Under the pieces are notes generated by a model, which ran no database searches, was not told the DNA's origin, and saw only the letters and a program-made list of their open reading frames with translations. DNA of 64,000 nt from NCBI GenBank assembly GCA_016710325.1, contig JADJXK010000002.1, forward strand, positions 2,976,001 through 3,040,000. Direction: 5' to 3'. Position 1 is the first letter of the stretch; the number at the start of each line of letters is the position of its first letter. A program made the position numbers and the translations under genes. This document shows, piece after piece, positions 24,359-33,119 of the stretch. This stretch comes from Candidatus Leptofilum proximum (GTDB taxonomy: Bacteria; Chloroflexota; Anaerolineae; Promineifilales; Promineifilaceae).

Positions 24359-24458
24359 CGAACCGCAAAGACGCAAAGAGCGCAGAGATTTGTAAAAGAA
24401 AGAGAAAAACCTGTGTGCGCAATTTGCGCAAATCTGCGAAACCTGCGGATAGATTTCA
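24359..24458. repeat. Tandem-inverted 'CGCAAAGA / TCTGCG' repeat
   Basis: Units cgcaaagacgcaaagagcgcagag are followed by an A-rich loop and inverted units (gcgcaaatctgcgaaacctgcgg). Same architecture as 1318-1391. It lies between permease and ATPase genes of one operon. Confidence 0.7.
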
Positions 24459-24468
24459 GGAGAACAAG

Positions 24469-25233
24469 ATGACAACAGCAGCAACACTTACGCAAATGGA
24501 AGACGTCATTGTGGCGCAGAACATTAACAAATGGTACGGTGATTTTCAAGCACTGAAGAACGTGAGCCTGACAGTGAAGGCCGGGGAGGTCATCGTCATT
24601 TTAGGGCCATCTGGTTCGGGCAAATCGACCTTCATTCGCACGCTCAACCGCCTGGAAGAACACCAGAGCGGCGACATCATCGTCGATGGCATCACCCTCA
24701 GCCACGATGTGCGCAACATCGCCGAAATTCGCCGGGACGTGGGCATGGTGTTCCAGCAGTTCAACCTGTTCCCCCACCTGACGGTGTTGGAAAATGTAAC
24801 GCTGGCTCCCATTCACGTGCGCAAATGGTCCCGCGAACGCTCGGAGGAAGTAGCCATGAAGTGGCTCACCCGCGTGGGCATTCCGGAGCAGGCGGGCAAA
24901 TATCCAGGGCAGCTTTCCGGGGGTCAGCAGCAGCGGGTGGCCATCGCCCGCACCCTGGCCATGGAGCCCAACATCCTGCTGTTTGATGAACCCACCTCGG
25001 CGCTGGACCCGGAAATGATCAAGGAAGTGCTGGACGTGATGCGTGACCTGGCGCGGTCTGGTTACACCATCCTGGCCGTGACGCACGAAATGGGCTTTGC
25101 TCGTGAGGTGGCTGACCGGGTCATCTTCATGGATGCGGGACAAATTGTGGAGATCAACACGCCGGAAGATTTCTTCACCAATCCGAAGAATGACCGGACA
25201 AAGTTGTTTTTGTCGCAGATTTTGCATCATTGA
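24469..25233 (+). CDS. Amino-acid ABC transporter ATPase (AapP/GlnQ-like)
   Basis: 254 residues. Walker A GPSGSGKST, Q-loop VFQQFNLFPHLTVLENV, signature LSGGQQQRVAIARTLA, Walker B LLFDEPTSALDPE and switch His in VTHEMGFA are all intact. The sequence is typical of polar amino-acid importers (COG1126). It powers the AapQ/AapM-like permeases and completes the operon 19111-25233. ATG at 24469 follows cagga at good spacing; an in-frame start at 24415 would be translated from the repeat. Confidence 0.95.
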   Translation: MTTAATLTQMEDVIVAQNINKWYGDFQALKNVSLTVKAGEVIVILGPSGSGKSTFIRTLNRLEEHQSGDIIVDGITLSHDVRNIAEIRRDVGMVFQQFNLFPHLTVLENVTLAPIHVRKWSRERSEEVAMKWLTRVGIPEQAGKYPGQLSGGQQQRVAIARTLAMEPNILLFDEPTSALDPEMIKEVLDVMRDLARSGYTILAVTHEMGFAREVADRVIFMDAGQIVEINTPEDFFTNPKNDRTKLFLSQILHH

Positions 25234-25238
25234 TCGAG

Positions 25239-25308
25239 TAGCAAGTATGCAGGTAGCAAGTTGCAAGTTGCAAGTAAACCTGCCACTTGCAACTTGCCAC
25301 CTGCAACT
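25239..25308. repeat. Tandem-inverted 'GCAAGTT' heptamer repeat
   Basis: agcaagttgcaagttgcaag, short spacer, then ccacttgcaacttgcc and further inverted units. It fills the gap between convergent genes and can form a long hairpin. Same unit as 5754-5790. Confidence 0.85.
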
Positions 25309-25310
25309 TT

Positions 25311-27230
25311 TTACTGCCCAAACCAGACCAGTCGCGGCTTGAGTTGGGCGGCCTGTTCGGGGGCCATGCCGTTTTGTACGGCCGTTAACATCTCCCACCC
25401 AAACAAATATTGTTCCTCAAGCAAAACCGGGCGGCTAAAGGGGAAGGCTGTGCGCATGGCGTTGCCTAAATCGTGGGGCAGGCGGCTCCAGAACTGGCTG
25501 CTGGTGGCCACCGACGGCCGGGCAGGCACGGTGCGGAAGCGGGCCGAGGGGGGCTGGTAGGTGAGGAACTTGAGCCATTCCCAGGCGGCGTACGGCCGTT
25601 CCGAGTCCATCGTAATAAACGCCCCCGCCACCCACAGCGGCGTGATGCCATCAAATCGATCCGAGCCAGGAAAGGGCACGACCCCCAGCGGATTGAGCTG
25701 AAAGCGCAGCTCGTACAGCAGCGGCGATTCGACCCAGATGACCGCGCGCCGGTGGGCCGACTGCCAGTTGGAAAGCACCCCGGCGCGTTCCGTCTCGCTC
25801 ATCGGCGTGAAGTCGGGCATCTGGCCGGGCTGGCCTGCCAGGGAATGGTACCAGCCCAACGCGGCGGCAACGGCTTCGGGCGTCAGCGGCTGGTCGCAGC
25901 GTACGGTGGCCTCGGCACAGGTGTTGTTCCAATTGTAAGCATAGGAAAAAAGCGCGTCCGGCCCCACGTCCAGAAAGCCCCACGCCAGCGATCCGTTTTG
26001 GGCCATGCTGCCTTGGGCAACGGCCGTCATGTCGTCCTGCATCTCCTGCCAGGTCCAGCGCAGGGTGGGTTCGGGCCGGTTGGCGTCGCGGTAGGCGTTT
26101 GTGTCGTAGTAGAGCACGTTCATGCGCCCTGCCAGGGGCAAAAACCACATTTGTTCGCGCCACCACGCGCCCTGCCACAGCTGCTCGTAAAAATCGGCGC
26201 GGTCGAAACGGCCGTCGGTTTGCATCAGATTGGTCAGGTCGCGCACAGCTCCAGCAGCCAGCAGGTCAACGGTGGGGGCCGCACCGACGGCGTCCAGCGT
26301 GGCCAGGTCAGCCAGAGCGAGCTGGTCGGTCTCCAGGTAAACCAGCTCAATGGCGATGCGCGGGTTTTGCGCCATAAATTCGTCAGCGGCCGCTTCGTAG
26401 TCGATGAGGGGAAATTCCCCTGCGGGCACACCAAAACGCAGCGTAACCGGGCCAAAGCGGTCGGCGAGACGGCCGTCTAGCAGCCGCCAAAACAGGTCCG
26501 ACGGCGCGCCGGTTTCATCCAACCCAACCAGGCGCGGCGAAGGGATACGCAGCTGGTCGGCTGCGGCCGTTTCCTGGAAATCATTCGCTAAAGTGAGGCT
26601 GAACGGCCGTTCGGCCGTAGGACAATTGTCGCTGCACAGCGCCGCGATTTGGGCGGTCACTTGCTGGCCAATTTGCCCGGCCAGGTCGGCATCGATTTGG
26701 TAATAGCTTAGCTGGCCCCAGGCGTAATCGGCGGAGGCAAACCCGCCCCAGTAACCGGGCGCTTCCGGCTGGCGGATGAGGCTGCCATCGGGCTGGCGCC
26801 GCCAGAAGGCGATCCGCTGGTACGTCTCGCGGCCTTCGGTCCACTGCACGTTGGCCCAGATGAAGCTGTCGTGCTGCTCGGCGTGGGTGACGGTGGGGGA
26901 GTGGTGGTAGAGACGGCCGTTCAGCGGATTTAACTGGGCAGTAAACCAGGCGGCGTGCTCCGCCTGGAAGCTGAAGAACAGGTCGCCATCTCCGGCCAGG
27001 TAGGCGTCCCGCTCAAAATCGAGCGCGTTTTGCGCTAGGCTGATCGCGTTTTGTTCCGCCTCGGCCAGTTGGGTTTGCAGCGTGTGCCACAGCCAGCCGC
27101 CGCTCAGCAGCAGAACGGCCGTCAGCCCCAGCCAGAACCAGCGGCGCGAATTGGGGGGAACGGCCGTGGGTGGAGAGGGGATACGGCCGTCTGCCTCTTC
27201 GCCAATTTGCCAATCAAAACGATCGCTCAT
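25311..27230 (-). CDS. Membrane-anchored family-1 solute-binding-like protein
   Basis: 639 residues. A transmembrane helix at about 31-50 (FWLGLTAVLLLSGGWLW) anchors it, with a short cytoplasmic N-terminus. Residues 55-215 form an unrecognised region with periodic Trp/Tyr, possibly NTF2-like. From about 255 on it resembles extracellular solute-binding family 1: TLRFGVPAGEFPLIDYEAAADEFMAQNP spans the start, PTVDLLAAGAVRDLTNLM and RMNVLYYDTNAYRDANRPEP the middle, WVAGAFITMDSERPYAAWEWLKFLT near the end. No transporter genes adjoin it, so it may sense a sugar or peptide rather than import it. Monocistronic; its stop codon touches the repeat at 25239-25308. Confidence 0.75.
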   Translation of the reverse strand: MSDRFDWQIGEEADGRIPSPPTAVPPNSRRWFWLGLTAVLLLSGGWLWHTLQTQLAEAEQNAISLAQNALDFERDAYLAGDGDLFFSFQAEHAAWFTAQLNPLNGRLYHHSPTVTHAEQHDSFIWANVQWTEGRETYQRIAFWRRQPDGSLIRQPEAPGYWGGFASADYAWGQLSYYQIDADLAGQIGQQVTAQIAALCSDNCPTAERPFSLTLANDFQETAAADQLRIPSPRLVGLDETGAPSDLFWRLLDGRLADRFGPVTLRFGVPAGEFPLIDYEAAADEFMAQNPRIAIELVYLETDQLALADLATLDAVGAAPTVDLLAAGAVRDLTNLMQTDGRFDRADFYEQLWQGAWWREQMWFLPLAGRMNVLYYDTNAYRDANRPEPTLRWTWQEMQDDMTAVAQGSMAQNGSLAWGFLDVGPDALFSYAYNWNNTCAEATVRCDQPLTPEAVAAALGWYHSLAGQPGQMPDFTPMSETERAGVLSNWQSAHRRAVIWVESPLLYELRFQLNPLGVVPFPGSDRFDGITPLWVAGAFITMDSERPYAAWEWLKFLTYQPPSARFRTVPARPSVATSSQFWSRLPHDLGNAMRTAFPFSRPVLLEEQYLFGWEMLTAVQNGMAPEQAAQLKPRLVWFGQ

Positions 27231-27407
27231 TTCACACCGAGGTGTGGCTGTGTTGCGGGCTGGATTGTGTTTGTTGAATCAGGACGCTGCTGCGAGCTGC
27301 TTCATTCTACCACAGGAAAGGCGATGCCGGGGGGAAGTGCTGGTTTAGAAAGGATGGTGGAGGGAACGGCCGTTTCTCCACACTGTCAAAAGCAGGAATA
27401 ACCTATC

Positions 27408-27530
27408 TACATCCACTGTCATTTTGAGCAAAGCGAAAAATCCCTCTAAACTTTGGGTGCTGTGATTCCACGAATTCGGAATTGCAGCGCCTGAGAGATG
27501 CTTCACTTCGTTCAGCATGACAGTTCGAGG
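27408..27530. repeat. Palindromic 'GTCATTTTGAGC...CATGACAG' element in a 356-base gap
   Basis: The gap 27231-27586 has no gene. Most of it is a degenerate palindromic element: gtcattttgagcaaagcgaa and aatccctc at the left, gagagatgcttcacttcg and ttcagcatgac at the right. A related element lies at 28831-28933, so the M24 peptidase gene is bracketed by the two. Elements of this type are dispersed in many bacterial genomes. Confidence 0.6.
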
Positions 27531-27586
27531 CGTTCTTCAAAAAAGCAGCACAGGGATGGTAATCGCAGCTGCTCAAAGCAGCCGGT

Positions 27587-28783
27587 TTAGCTCTTGATGT
27601 ACCTCAGTGCTGTTTGGGGATTGCTGAGGTACTCGACGCCGTTTTCGGTGACCAGCACATCTTCCTCCAGGCTCATGATGCCGCGATTGGGCACCACCAC
27701 GTGCAGTTCCAGGGTGAAGATATTGCCCACCTCCACCGGCAGCTCGCAGATGCCCGCGTAGCGCTCCCAGCGCGGCCCCAACACAGTGGCGCCGTCGTGC
27801 GCTACGCGGCCCAGCAGGTGACCAAAGGCGTGCATGTATTCCGGGTAGCCGTTGTCCACGATGAAGTCGCGGGCGGCTTCGTCTACCTGCCAGCCAGACG
27901 TACCCGGCGTCAGCCGCGATTCACCAGCCTTGATCGCCCCGTAGACCACATCGAAGGCGCGCTGTACGTCGGGCGGCGCGGCGGCTTCGCCATCGTCAAG
28001 CACGTACCACATGCGCTGGATGTCGGAGCAGTAGTCGTTTTGCTTAACGCCCAAATCGAGGTGCAGTGTGTGCCCTTTTTCCAACACCACATCCCCCGCG
28101 GCTGCGTGCCCCACGGCCGAATCCGGCCCACAGGTCACAATCGGGTTAAACGGTTTGGGCCAAGCGTAGTCCAATCCCATTTCGTCGATGCGATGGCGCA
28201 CAAATTCGGCAATCTGGCGCTGGGTCATGCCCGGTTTGACAAACGCTTCTACTTCGTCAAACAGCTTTTCCGTGGTGATGATGGCCTGGCGCACCCGCTC
28301 GACTTCCGCCGGGCTTTTACGGCCGCGCACGGCGGCAATGATTTGCTCGGCCGAGATGAGCCGGTCGGCAAAAGGTGTGCCCGCCAGGATAGTTTGCAGG
28401 CTGCGGTACATGCCCAGGCTCAGGCCATCGGCGGCCACATCGTTTTCGGAATAGTTGATGGCGATGGTGCGCGGTGCTTTTTCGGCCAGCACGGCGCGCA
28501 AATGTTCGGCGATACCCTGGTCGTAGCCAATAACCTGCGGATACACGCCCAACCGGTCCACATTTTCGCGGTCAAAACGGCCGATAATCGCCACATGCGC
28601 CCCATCCCGGCACAGCATAAACGCGGAACTCCAGGTCACGTCCACATCGGCAATCAGCTCCAGCGCCGGGTCGGGCGACAGGGTTGTTTCGCGCACAAAC
28701 GTCAGCCACACGTCCACGTCAAACTCGTTGAGAATTTGAGCTGCCTGGGCTACTTTTTCCCGAATTAACTGCTTGTTATCCAT
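27587..28783 (-). CDS. M24 family metallopeptidase (Xaa-Pro aminopeptidase-like)
   Basis: 398 residues. The N-terminal domain (about 1-155) is a creatinase-like fold. The pita-bread domain carries metal ligands in LDLGVKQNDYCSDIQRMW (two Asp), HAFGHLLGRVAHDG (His) and, near the C-terminus, FTLELHVVVPNRGIMSLEEDVLV (two Glu). It is expected to cleave the N-terminal residue before proline, or act on a related compound, in the cytosol with two metal ions. ATG at 28783 follows weak aaagaa. It runs the same way as parB but is separated from it by a palindromic element. Confidence 0.85.
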   Translation of the reverse strand: MDNKQLIREKVAQAAQILNEFDVDVWLTFVRETTLSPDPALELIADVDVTWSSAFMLCRDGAHVAIIGRFDRENVDRLGVYPQVIGYDQGIAEHLRAVLAEKAPRTIAINYSENDVAADGLSLGMYRSLQTILAGTPFADRLISAEQIIAAVRGRKSPAEVERVRQAIITTEKLFDEVEAFVKPGMTQRQIAEFVRHRIDEMGLDYAWPKPFNPIVTCGPDSAVGHAAAGDVVLEKGHTLHLDLGVKQNDYCSDIQRMWYVLDDGEAAAPPDVQRAFDVVYGAIKAGESRLTPGTSGWQVDEAARDFIVDNGYPEYMHAFGHLLGRVAHDGATVLGPRWERYAGICELPVEVGNIFTLELHVVVPNRGIMSLEEDVLVTENGVEYLSNPQTALRYIKS

Positions 28784-28830
28784 TTCTTTATTTTTCCAAA
28801 TGGCAGAAGTAAGGAAGAGAAAGACACCTT

Positions 28831-28933
28831 CAACTCGTCATTTCGACCGAAGGGAGAAATCCCTGACGCGAAAGCAGCCTTTGAGCTTCGGAAGTTTAGA
28901 GGGATTTCTCGCCAAAAAGCGGCTCGAAATGAC
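28831..28933. repeat. Palindromic 'GTCATTTCGAcCGAAG...AAATGAC' element
   Basis: gtcatttcgaccgaaggg with agaaatccct on the left pairs with agggatttct and gctcgaaatgac on the right, with cgaaag/cttcgg inside. About 100 bp with terminal inverted repeats gtcattt/aaatgac, the form of a small non-coding dispersed palindrome. Confidence 0.75.
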
Positions 28934-28970
28934 AAATCATGGTCCTGACGCAGTTCCCATCTTTTATGAA

Positions 28971-29834
28971 CTATTCTTCGCCAATGATGGCGTCGTAGAT
29001 GGCCTGGAGCTCCTCGTCTGAGTAGTAGTGGATGATCACGCGGCCTTTGTTTTTGCCGCTGGTTTCGATGTTTACCCGGGTGCCCAGCGACTCCTGGAAC
29101 TGCGTTTGCAGCGCTTCCAGTTCTACGGGCAAACCGGCACGGGGTTTGGCTTTGGGCTTCTTGGCCGACAGCAGCGTCGTGACGCGGGCTTCCACCTGGC
29201 GCACGCTGAGGTTGAACTTGATAATGTCGTTCATCACGTTGGTTTGCATCGTTTCATTGGGCAATGGCAGCAAAGCCCGCCCGTGTGCCCCGCTGATACG
29301 GCCGTCCGCCACCGCCTGCTGTATGTTTTCCGGCAGCTCCAGCAGGCGAATCAGGTTGGTGATGGTCGAGCGCCCCTTGCCCATGCGCTGGGCAATCTGC
29401 TCGTGGGTAAAGCCGAAATCCTCGCTGAGCTGCTGGTAGGCAAACGCCTCTTCCAGCGGATTGAGGTCGGCGCGCTGCACGTTTTCGATGATCGCCAGCT
29501 CCAGCATTTCCTGCGGTGTGGCTTCTTTAACCACCACGGGCACTTCGACCATGCCCGCCAACTGGCAGGCGCGCCAGCGGCGCTCCCCGGCGATGAGCGT
29601 GTAGCCGCCATCCGCCTGGGTCACAATCAGCGGCTGGATGAGGCCGTGCTCACGAATCGACTCGGCCAGCTCGTTGAGCTTTTGCTCGTCCATACTGCTG
29701 CGCGGCTGGTGAGGGTTGGGCGATACGGCCGTTACCGGCACCATCTTCACCCCACCCTCTTCGGCCGTCGCTGTGTGATCGCTGGGGATGAGCGCGCCCA
29801 ACCCGCGGCCTAAACCACCCCGTTTTTTGGTCAT
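28971..29834 (-). CDS. parB: Chromosome partitioning protein ParB
   Basis: 287 residues. The ParB N-terminal nuclease-like/CTPase domain has LIQPLIVTQADGGYTLIAGERRWRACQLAG (about 90-120, with the GERRWRA box), NVQRADLNPLEEAFAYQ, and the helix-turn-helix QIAQRMGKGRSTITNLIRLLELP. The C-terminal domain is for dimerisation. It loads on parS sites and spreads to organise the replication-origin region. Its start overlaps the parA stop by ATGA. The usual location of parAB near oriC suggests this region could be origin-proximal, but no dnaA, gidB or DnaA-box cluster is seen here. Confidence 0.96.
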   Translation of the reverse strand: MTKKRGGLGRGLGALIPSDHTATAEEGGVKMVPVTAVSPNPHQPRSSMDEQKLNELAESIREHGLIQPLIVTQADGGYTLIAGERRWRACQLAGMVEVPVVVKEATPQEMLELAIIENVQRADLNPLEEAFAYQQLSEDFGFTHEQIAQRMGKGRSTITNLIRLLELPENIQQAVADGRISGAHGRALLPLPNETMQTNVMNDIIKFNLSVRQVEARVTTLLSAKKPKAKPRAGLPVELEALQTQFQESLGTRVNIETSGKNKGRVIIHYYSDEELQAIYDAIIGEE

Positions 29835-30634
29835 GCCGCCACCCCCGCTGTCGTCGATTTGGCCGTCATGTCGCCCTTCACCAGCTCGGCGGCCAGCACC
29901 TTGTAGGCCACTGCGCCGGGCGAGTTGGGCGCGTACAGGTTGATCGGCTGGCCGAAGCTGGGCGCTTCGCTCAGGCGCACGTTGCGCGGCACGATGGTGC
30001 GGAAGACCTTGCCGGGGAAGTAGCGGCGCACCTCTTCCACCACCTGGCGGCTGAGGTTGGTGCGGCTATCGTACATGGTCATGATGAGGCCGCGAATGGT
30101 TAAGCTGGGATTGAGGTATTTTTGCACCAGCTCGATCGTTTGGGTGAGCTGGGTCAGTCCTTCCAACGCCAGGTACTCACACTGCACGGGGATGATGATG
30201 CCATCTTTGGCGGCAGTGAGGGCGTTGACCGTAAGCATGGAAAGGCTGGGCGGGCAGTCGATGAGGATGTAGTCATAACGGCCGTCTATGGCCGTGAGCG
30301 CATTGCGCAGCCGATACTCGCGACCAATGGCGTTGACCAGCTCCACCTCGGCCCCGGCCAGGGCGGGATGCGAAGGCAGGATGTCCAGCTTGTACTCTTT
30401 GTGCTGGAGCAGGACGTCGTTGAAAGCGGCCGTTTCCAGCAGCAAATCGTACGTCGAGCGCTCCAACTCATACTTGTCGAAGCCCAGGCCAGAGGTGGCA
30501 TTGGCCTGCGGATCCATGTCCACCATCAGCACACGCCGCCCGCTGGAAGCCAGAAAGGCGCAGAGGTTGATCACGCTGGTGGTTTTGCCCACCCCCCCTT
30601 TTTGATTGGCAATTGCGTAAATTTTTGCAGTCAT
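29831..30634 (-). CDS. parA: Chromosome partitioning ATPase ParA
   Basis: 267 residues. The deviant Walker A is KGGVGKTTSVINL, with VLMVDMDPQANATSGLG and YILIDCPPSLSMLTVNAL following; all ParA hallmarks including the signature Lys are present. It binds DNA non-specifically in its ATP form and moves ParB-parS complexes. The start at 30634 (MTAKIYAIANQKGG) is preferred to 30649, which would begin in the aattaccc repeat. Co-transcribed with parB and probably with the PfkB kinase upstream, across an 80-base repeat. Confidence 0.96.
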   Translation of the reverse strand: MTAKIYAIANQKGGVGKTTSVINLCAFLASSGRRVLMVDMDPQANATSGLGFDKYELERSTYDLLLETAAFNDVLLQHKEYKLDILPSHPALAGAEVELVNAIGREYRLRNALTAIDGRYDYILIDCPPSLSMLTVNALTAAKDGIIIPVQCEYLALEGLTQLTQTIELVQKYLNPSLTIRGLIMTMYDSRTNLSRQVVEEVRRYFPGKVFRTIVPRNVRLSEAPSFGQPINLYAPNSPGAVAYKVLAAELVKGDMTAKSTTAGVAA

Positions 30635-30636
30635 CA

Positions 30637-30733
30637 ACAAATTACCCAATTACCCAAATTACCCAGTTACCCAATTACTTAATTACAAAATGCTGTAATT
30701 AAGTAATTGAGTCATTAAGTAATTGAGTAATTT
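30637..30733. repeat. Tandem-inverted 'AATTACCC' / 'TAAGTAATTGAG' repeat
   Basis: Units aattaccc (x5) run from 30640, then aattactt, and after a centre at about 30690 inverted units gtaattaag and gtaattgag. The array reaches 18 bases into the kinase gene, whose last codons and stop it supplies. Confidence 0.85.
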
Positions 30734-31551
30734 TTCTGTGTCACTGTTTGAATAAGGTCAACTTTGGCATCGAGGCCGACCTGGGTTACGGATTGGGCGG
30801 CCACAAGGTTGGCAAATTCGGCCGCCTGCCAGGGATTACGGCCGTTCTGCGCATACCGGCTCAAAAAAGCCGCAGCAAAAATGTCGCCTGCGCCGGTGGG
30901 TTCCACCTGCGGCACCTGAGGTGCGGGAATCTGGCGCACCTCATCCCCGGCAAAAACGGTGCAGCCGCGCACATTTTCCGTCATGATGAGCATCCGGGCG
31001 AGCTGGCGGTAACGCGGCAGCATCGCCTCGTCAAGCAAATCTTCTTCGCTCAAAATGACCACGTCGGCCAGCGGCAAATATTGTTCTGCGGCGGGCCAGT
31101 CGCGGGCGTAGACACGATGATCGTCGGTCCAGCGGCGCAGCCAGCCCTGCGGCGTCAGGCCAATGAGGCTGTGCGGGAAGCAGGTCATAATTGCCGGGTC
31201 CACTTCATTGGCTACGGGGGCCAGGTGCACGACGGCCGTTTCCGTCCAACCAGCCGGGATGTGCGCCGGGCCAATGGCGTCGGCCACGGTGTAGATGAGC
31301 TGGGTACGGCCGTCTGGCCCGTAAATATTCTCGAACGTGGTTGTGTATGCCGAGGGCACAACCTCAATCGTGAGATCGGCCAGGGTGTTAAGCCCTTCGT
31401 ACTCTGGTTGGCAGCGGGTGAGAACGGCCGTTTGGCAGCCCAACGCCTGCGCCACCCGCCCAGAGTAGGAAACGGTGCCGCCCACCCGGTTGCCGGTCGG
31501 CGTCACGTCCCGCGTCACATGCCCAATCACCAGATAATCCAGCTTCATCAC
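30715..31551 (-). CDS. PfkB-family carbohydrate kinase
   Basis: 278 residues. The PfkB fold is shown by the N-terminal DYLVIGHVTRDVTPTGNRVGGTVSYSG and the C-terminal signature VEPTGAGDIFAAAFLSRYA, with the catalytic Asp in GAGD. The VVILSEEDL segment matches the family core. It phosphorylates a sugar or nucleoside; the substrate is not evident, since there are no transporter genes beside it. It is shorter than ribokinase (about 300). The last six or seven residues (NYSIT) and the stop codon are encoded by the aattac repeat, so the natural C-terminus may have been replaced. It may share a transcript with parA and parB. Confidence 0.85.
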   Translation of the reverse strand: MMKLDYLVIGHVTRDVTPTGNRVGGTVSYSGRVAQALGCQTAVLTRCQPEYEGLNTLADLTIEVVPSAYTTTFENIYGPDGRTQLIYTVADAIGPAHIPAGWTETAVVHLAPVANEVDPAIMTCFPHSLIGLTPQGWLRRWTDDHRVYARDWPAAEQYLPLADVVILSEEDLLDEAMLPRYRQLARMLIMTENVRGCTVFAGDEVRQIPAPQVPQVEPTGAGDIFAAAFLSRYAQNGRNPWQAAEFANLVAAQSVTQVGLDAKVDLIQTVTQKNYSIT

Positions 31552-31631
31552 GGTGGCGATTCTAACATAGCGCCCAACGATAAGCGAGAGGAGTGATCAA
31601 AGTTCTGATATCATCTCTGCCCTTCTCCCGC

Positions 31632-31637
31632 TATAAT
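31632..31637 (+). promoter_or_regulatory. Possible -10 box for the lipoprotein/DMT operon
   Basis: A perfect TATAAT 31 bases before the ATG at 31669. No convincing -35 box at 16-18 bp, so only the -10 is proposed. Confidence 0.35.
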
Positions 31638-31668
31638 TCCCACCTGATGATCTCATAGGGAGGTGATG

Positions 31669-32169
31669 ATGAACCGCAAAAACTTACTCTATCTTTTGTT
31701 ATTGAGCCTGAGCCTCACCTCGTGTTTTCGTGCCACAACGCCGCCTGGACCAAACATGGCCGGTGGCGGCTACGAAAATGTTAAATACGACTACTTTGAC
31801 TGGCAAGAAGGGCTAAACGTCATGATTTGGCACGAGGGCGTGACCACCTCTGGCTGCAACAGCAGTGGCTCAACCAGTTCAGACACCCATCTGGTACAGT
31901 GCCAGGCAACAACGCAAAGCGGCATTGAATATACCTGGGAAGTGGCCACGAAAGACGGCCGTTCCGCCGAATTCACGCTCGATGGCCAGCCGTACGATTT
32001 GGCTGATGGCAATCTCTTTCTGATCACCCTTACAAACGGCATTCTGGACGTCCAACAGCTGCAGCGCGATCTTTCGGACGTTGACACCACGCACGACAGC
32101 ATTACCCAGTTCGGCCTGGCCGATCCCGACATTCGCCACTTTATCGAAACGGCCGCACCCGCTAACTAA
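31669..32169 (+). CDS. Small lipoprotein of unknown function
   Basis: 166 residues. The signal ends in LSLTSC, a clear lipobox with Cys near residue 18, so it is a lipid-anchored surface protein. The mature part has YDYFDWQEGLNVMIWHEGVTT, a Ser-rich stretch (NSSGSTSSDTH) and IEYTWEVATKDGRSAEFTLDGQ, suggesting a small beta-sandwich; no family is recognised. Translation could begin at GTG 31663, ATG 31666 or ATG 31669; the last has the best spacing from gggagg. The DMT transporter starts 12 bases downstream, so the two are likely co-transcribed. Confidence 0.75.
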   Translation: MNRKNLLYLLLLSLSLTSCFRATTPPGPNMAGGGYENVKYDYFDWQEGLNVMIWHEGVTTSGCNSSGSTSSDTHLVQCQATTQSGIEYTWEVATKDGRSAEFTLDGQPYDLADGNLFLITLTNGILDVQQLQRDLSDVDTTHDSITQFGLADPDIRHFIETAAPAN

Positions 32170-32181
32170 ACCAACCTGCCC

Positions 32182-33096
32182 ATGAGCCTTATCGCTGCTG
32201 CTCTCATCGTTGTTTCGGCTTTTATGCACGCGGGATGGAACTTTGTGAGCAAGCGGCAAAATCCCTCGCTGGCCTACTTTTTTATCACGGCCGTTTCCGC
32301 TTCCCTGCTCGTCTCCCCCATCCTCATCTGGCACCGCCTCGTTTTGCCGCTGATCCCCTTCTCTGTCTGGGTGCTGGTCATTGGCACCGGCCTGTCACAG
32401 ATGATCTACTTCATCGGGCTGGGGACCGCGTACCGGCACGGCGATATTTCCCTGGCTTACCCCCTGGCCCGGGCGCTGCCCGTGCTGATGGTGGCTGGCA
32501 TCAGCTTCCTCCTGGGCAACGGCCGCGCCATCAGCCAGCTCAGCCTCACGGGTATGGTGCTGATTACTGTGGGCTGCATCATGCTGCCCCTACCGCATTT
32601 CAAAAAGGTGAAGCTGCGTGAATATGTGGATATTGTTTATTTGATGGCGCTGCTGGCCGCAGTAGGCACCACTGGCTACACCATACTAGATGATCAGGCG
32701 CTGCGGCAGCTTCGGAACATCACTGCCCTGCCTCTGAGCAGCAGTGAAATTACGCTGCTGTTTATTCCGCTGCAAACGGGGAGTACGGCCGTTATGCTGG
32801 GCCTCGCCACCTTGCTGAATCCGGTAGAACGCCGCCAACTCCGGCCGATGCTGAAAAATCGACCCCTGGTTGTTTCGGCCGTTTTTACCGGGATCGCCAT
32901 CATGTCTACTTATGGATTGGTGCTTGCTGCCATGGCCTACGTGACTGACGTCAGCTACGTGGCCGCGTTTCGCCAGCTGAGTATCCCCATTGGTGCTGTT
33001 CTTGGCTTGACGCTGCAACAAGAGCCGCGCTACCGGCCCAAGCTGCTCGGTATTGGCATCGTTTCTATCGGCCTGGTGCTGGTAGGCGTGGGCTAA
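32182..33096 (+). CDS. EamA/DMT-family membrane transporter
   Basis: 304 residues with about ten hydrophobic helices in two five-helix halves, the drug/metabolite transporter layout. The first half contains HAGWNFVSKRQ and GDISLAYPLARALPVLMVAGISFLLG, the EamA signature; the second half contains TDVSYVAAFRQLSIPIGAVLG. It lies in the cytoplasmic membrane and probably exports or imports a small metabolite. The short gap to the preceding lipoprotein implies one operon, so the lipoprotein might serve the same compound; this is inference. Confidence 0.88.
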   Translation: MSLIAAALIVVSAFMHAGWNFVSKRQNPSLAYFFITAVSASLLVSPILIWHRLVLPLIPFSVWVLVIGTGLSQMIYFIGLGTAYRHGDISLAYPLARALPVLMVAGISFLLGNGRAISQLSLTGMVLITVGCIMLPLPHFKKVKLREYVDIVYLMALLAAVGTTGYTILDDQALRQLRNITALPLSSSEITLLFIPLQTGSTAVMLGLATLLNPVERRQLRPMLKNRPLVVSAVFTGIAIMSTYGLVLAAMAYVTDVSYVAAFRQLSIPIGAVLGLTLQQEPRYRPKLLGIGIVSIGLVLVGVG

Positions 33097-33119
33097 GTTG
33101 AATCAGAGCAATTACCCAA

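Noticed and set aside
28971..30634. Replication origin next to parAB
   Set aside because: No dnaA, dnaN, gyrase, gidB or DnaA-box cluster was found nearby, so origin proximity is only suggested by parAB.
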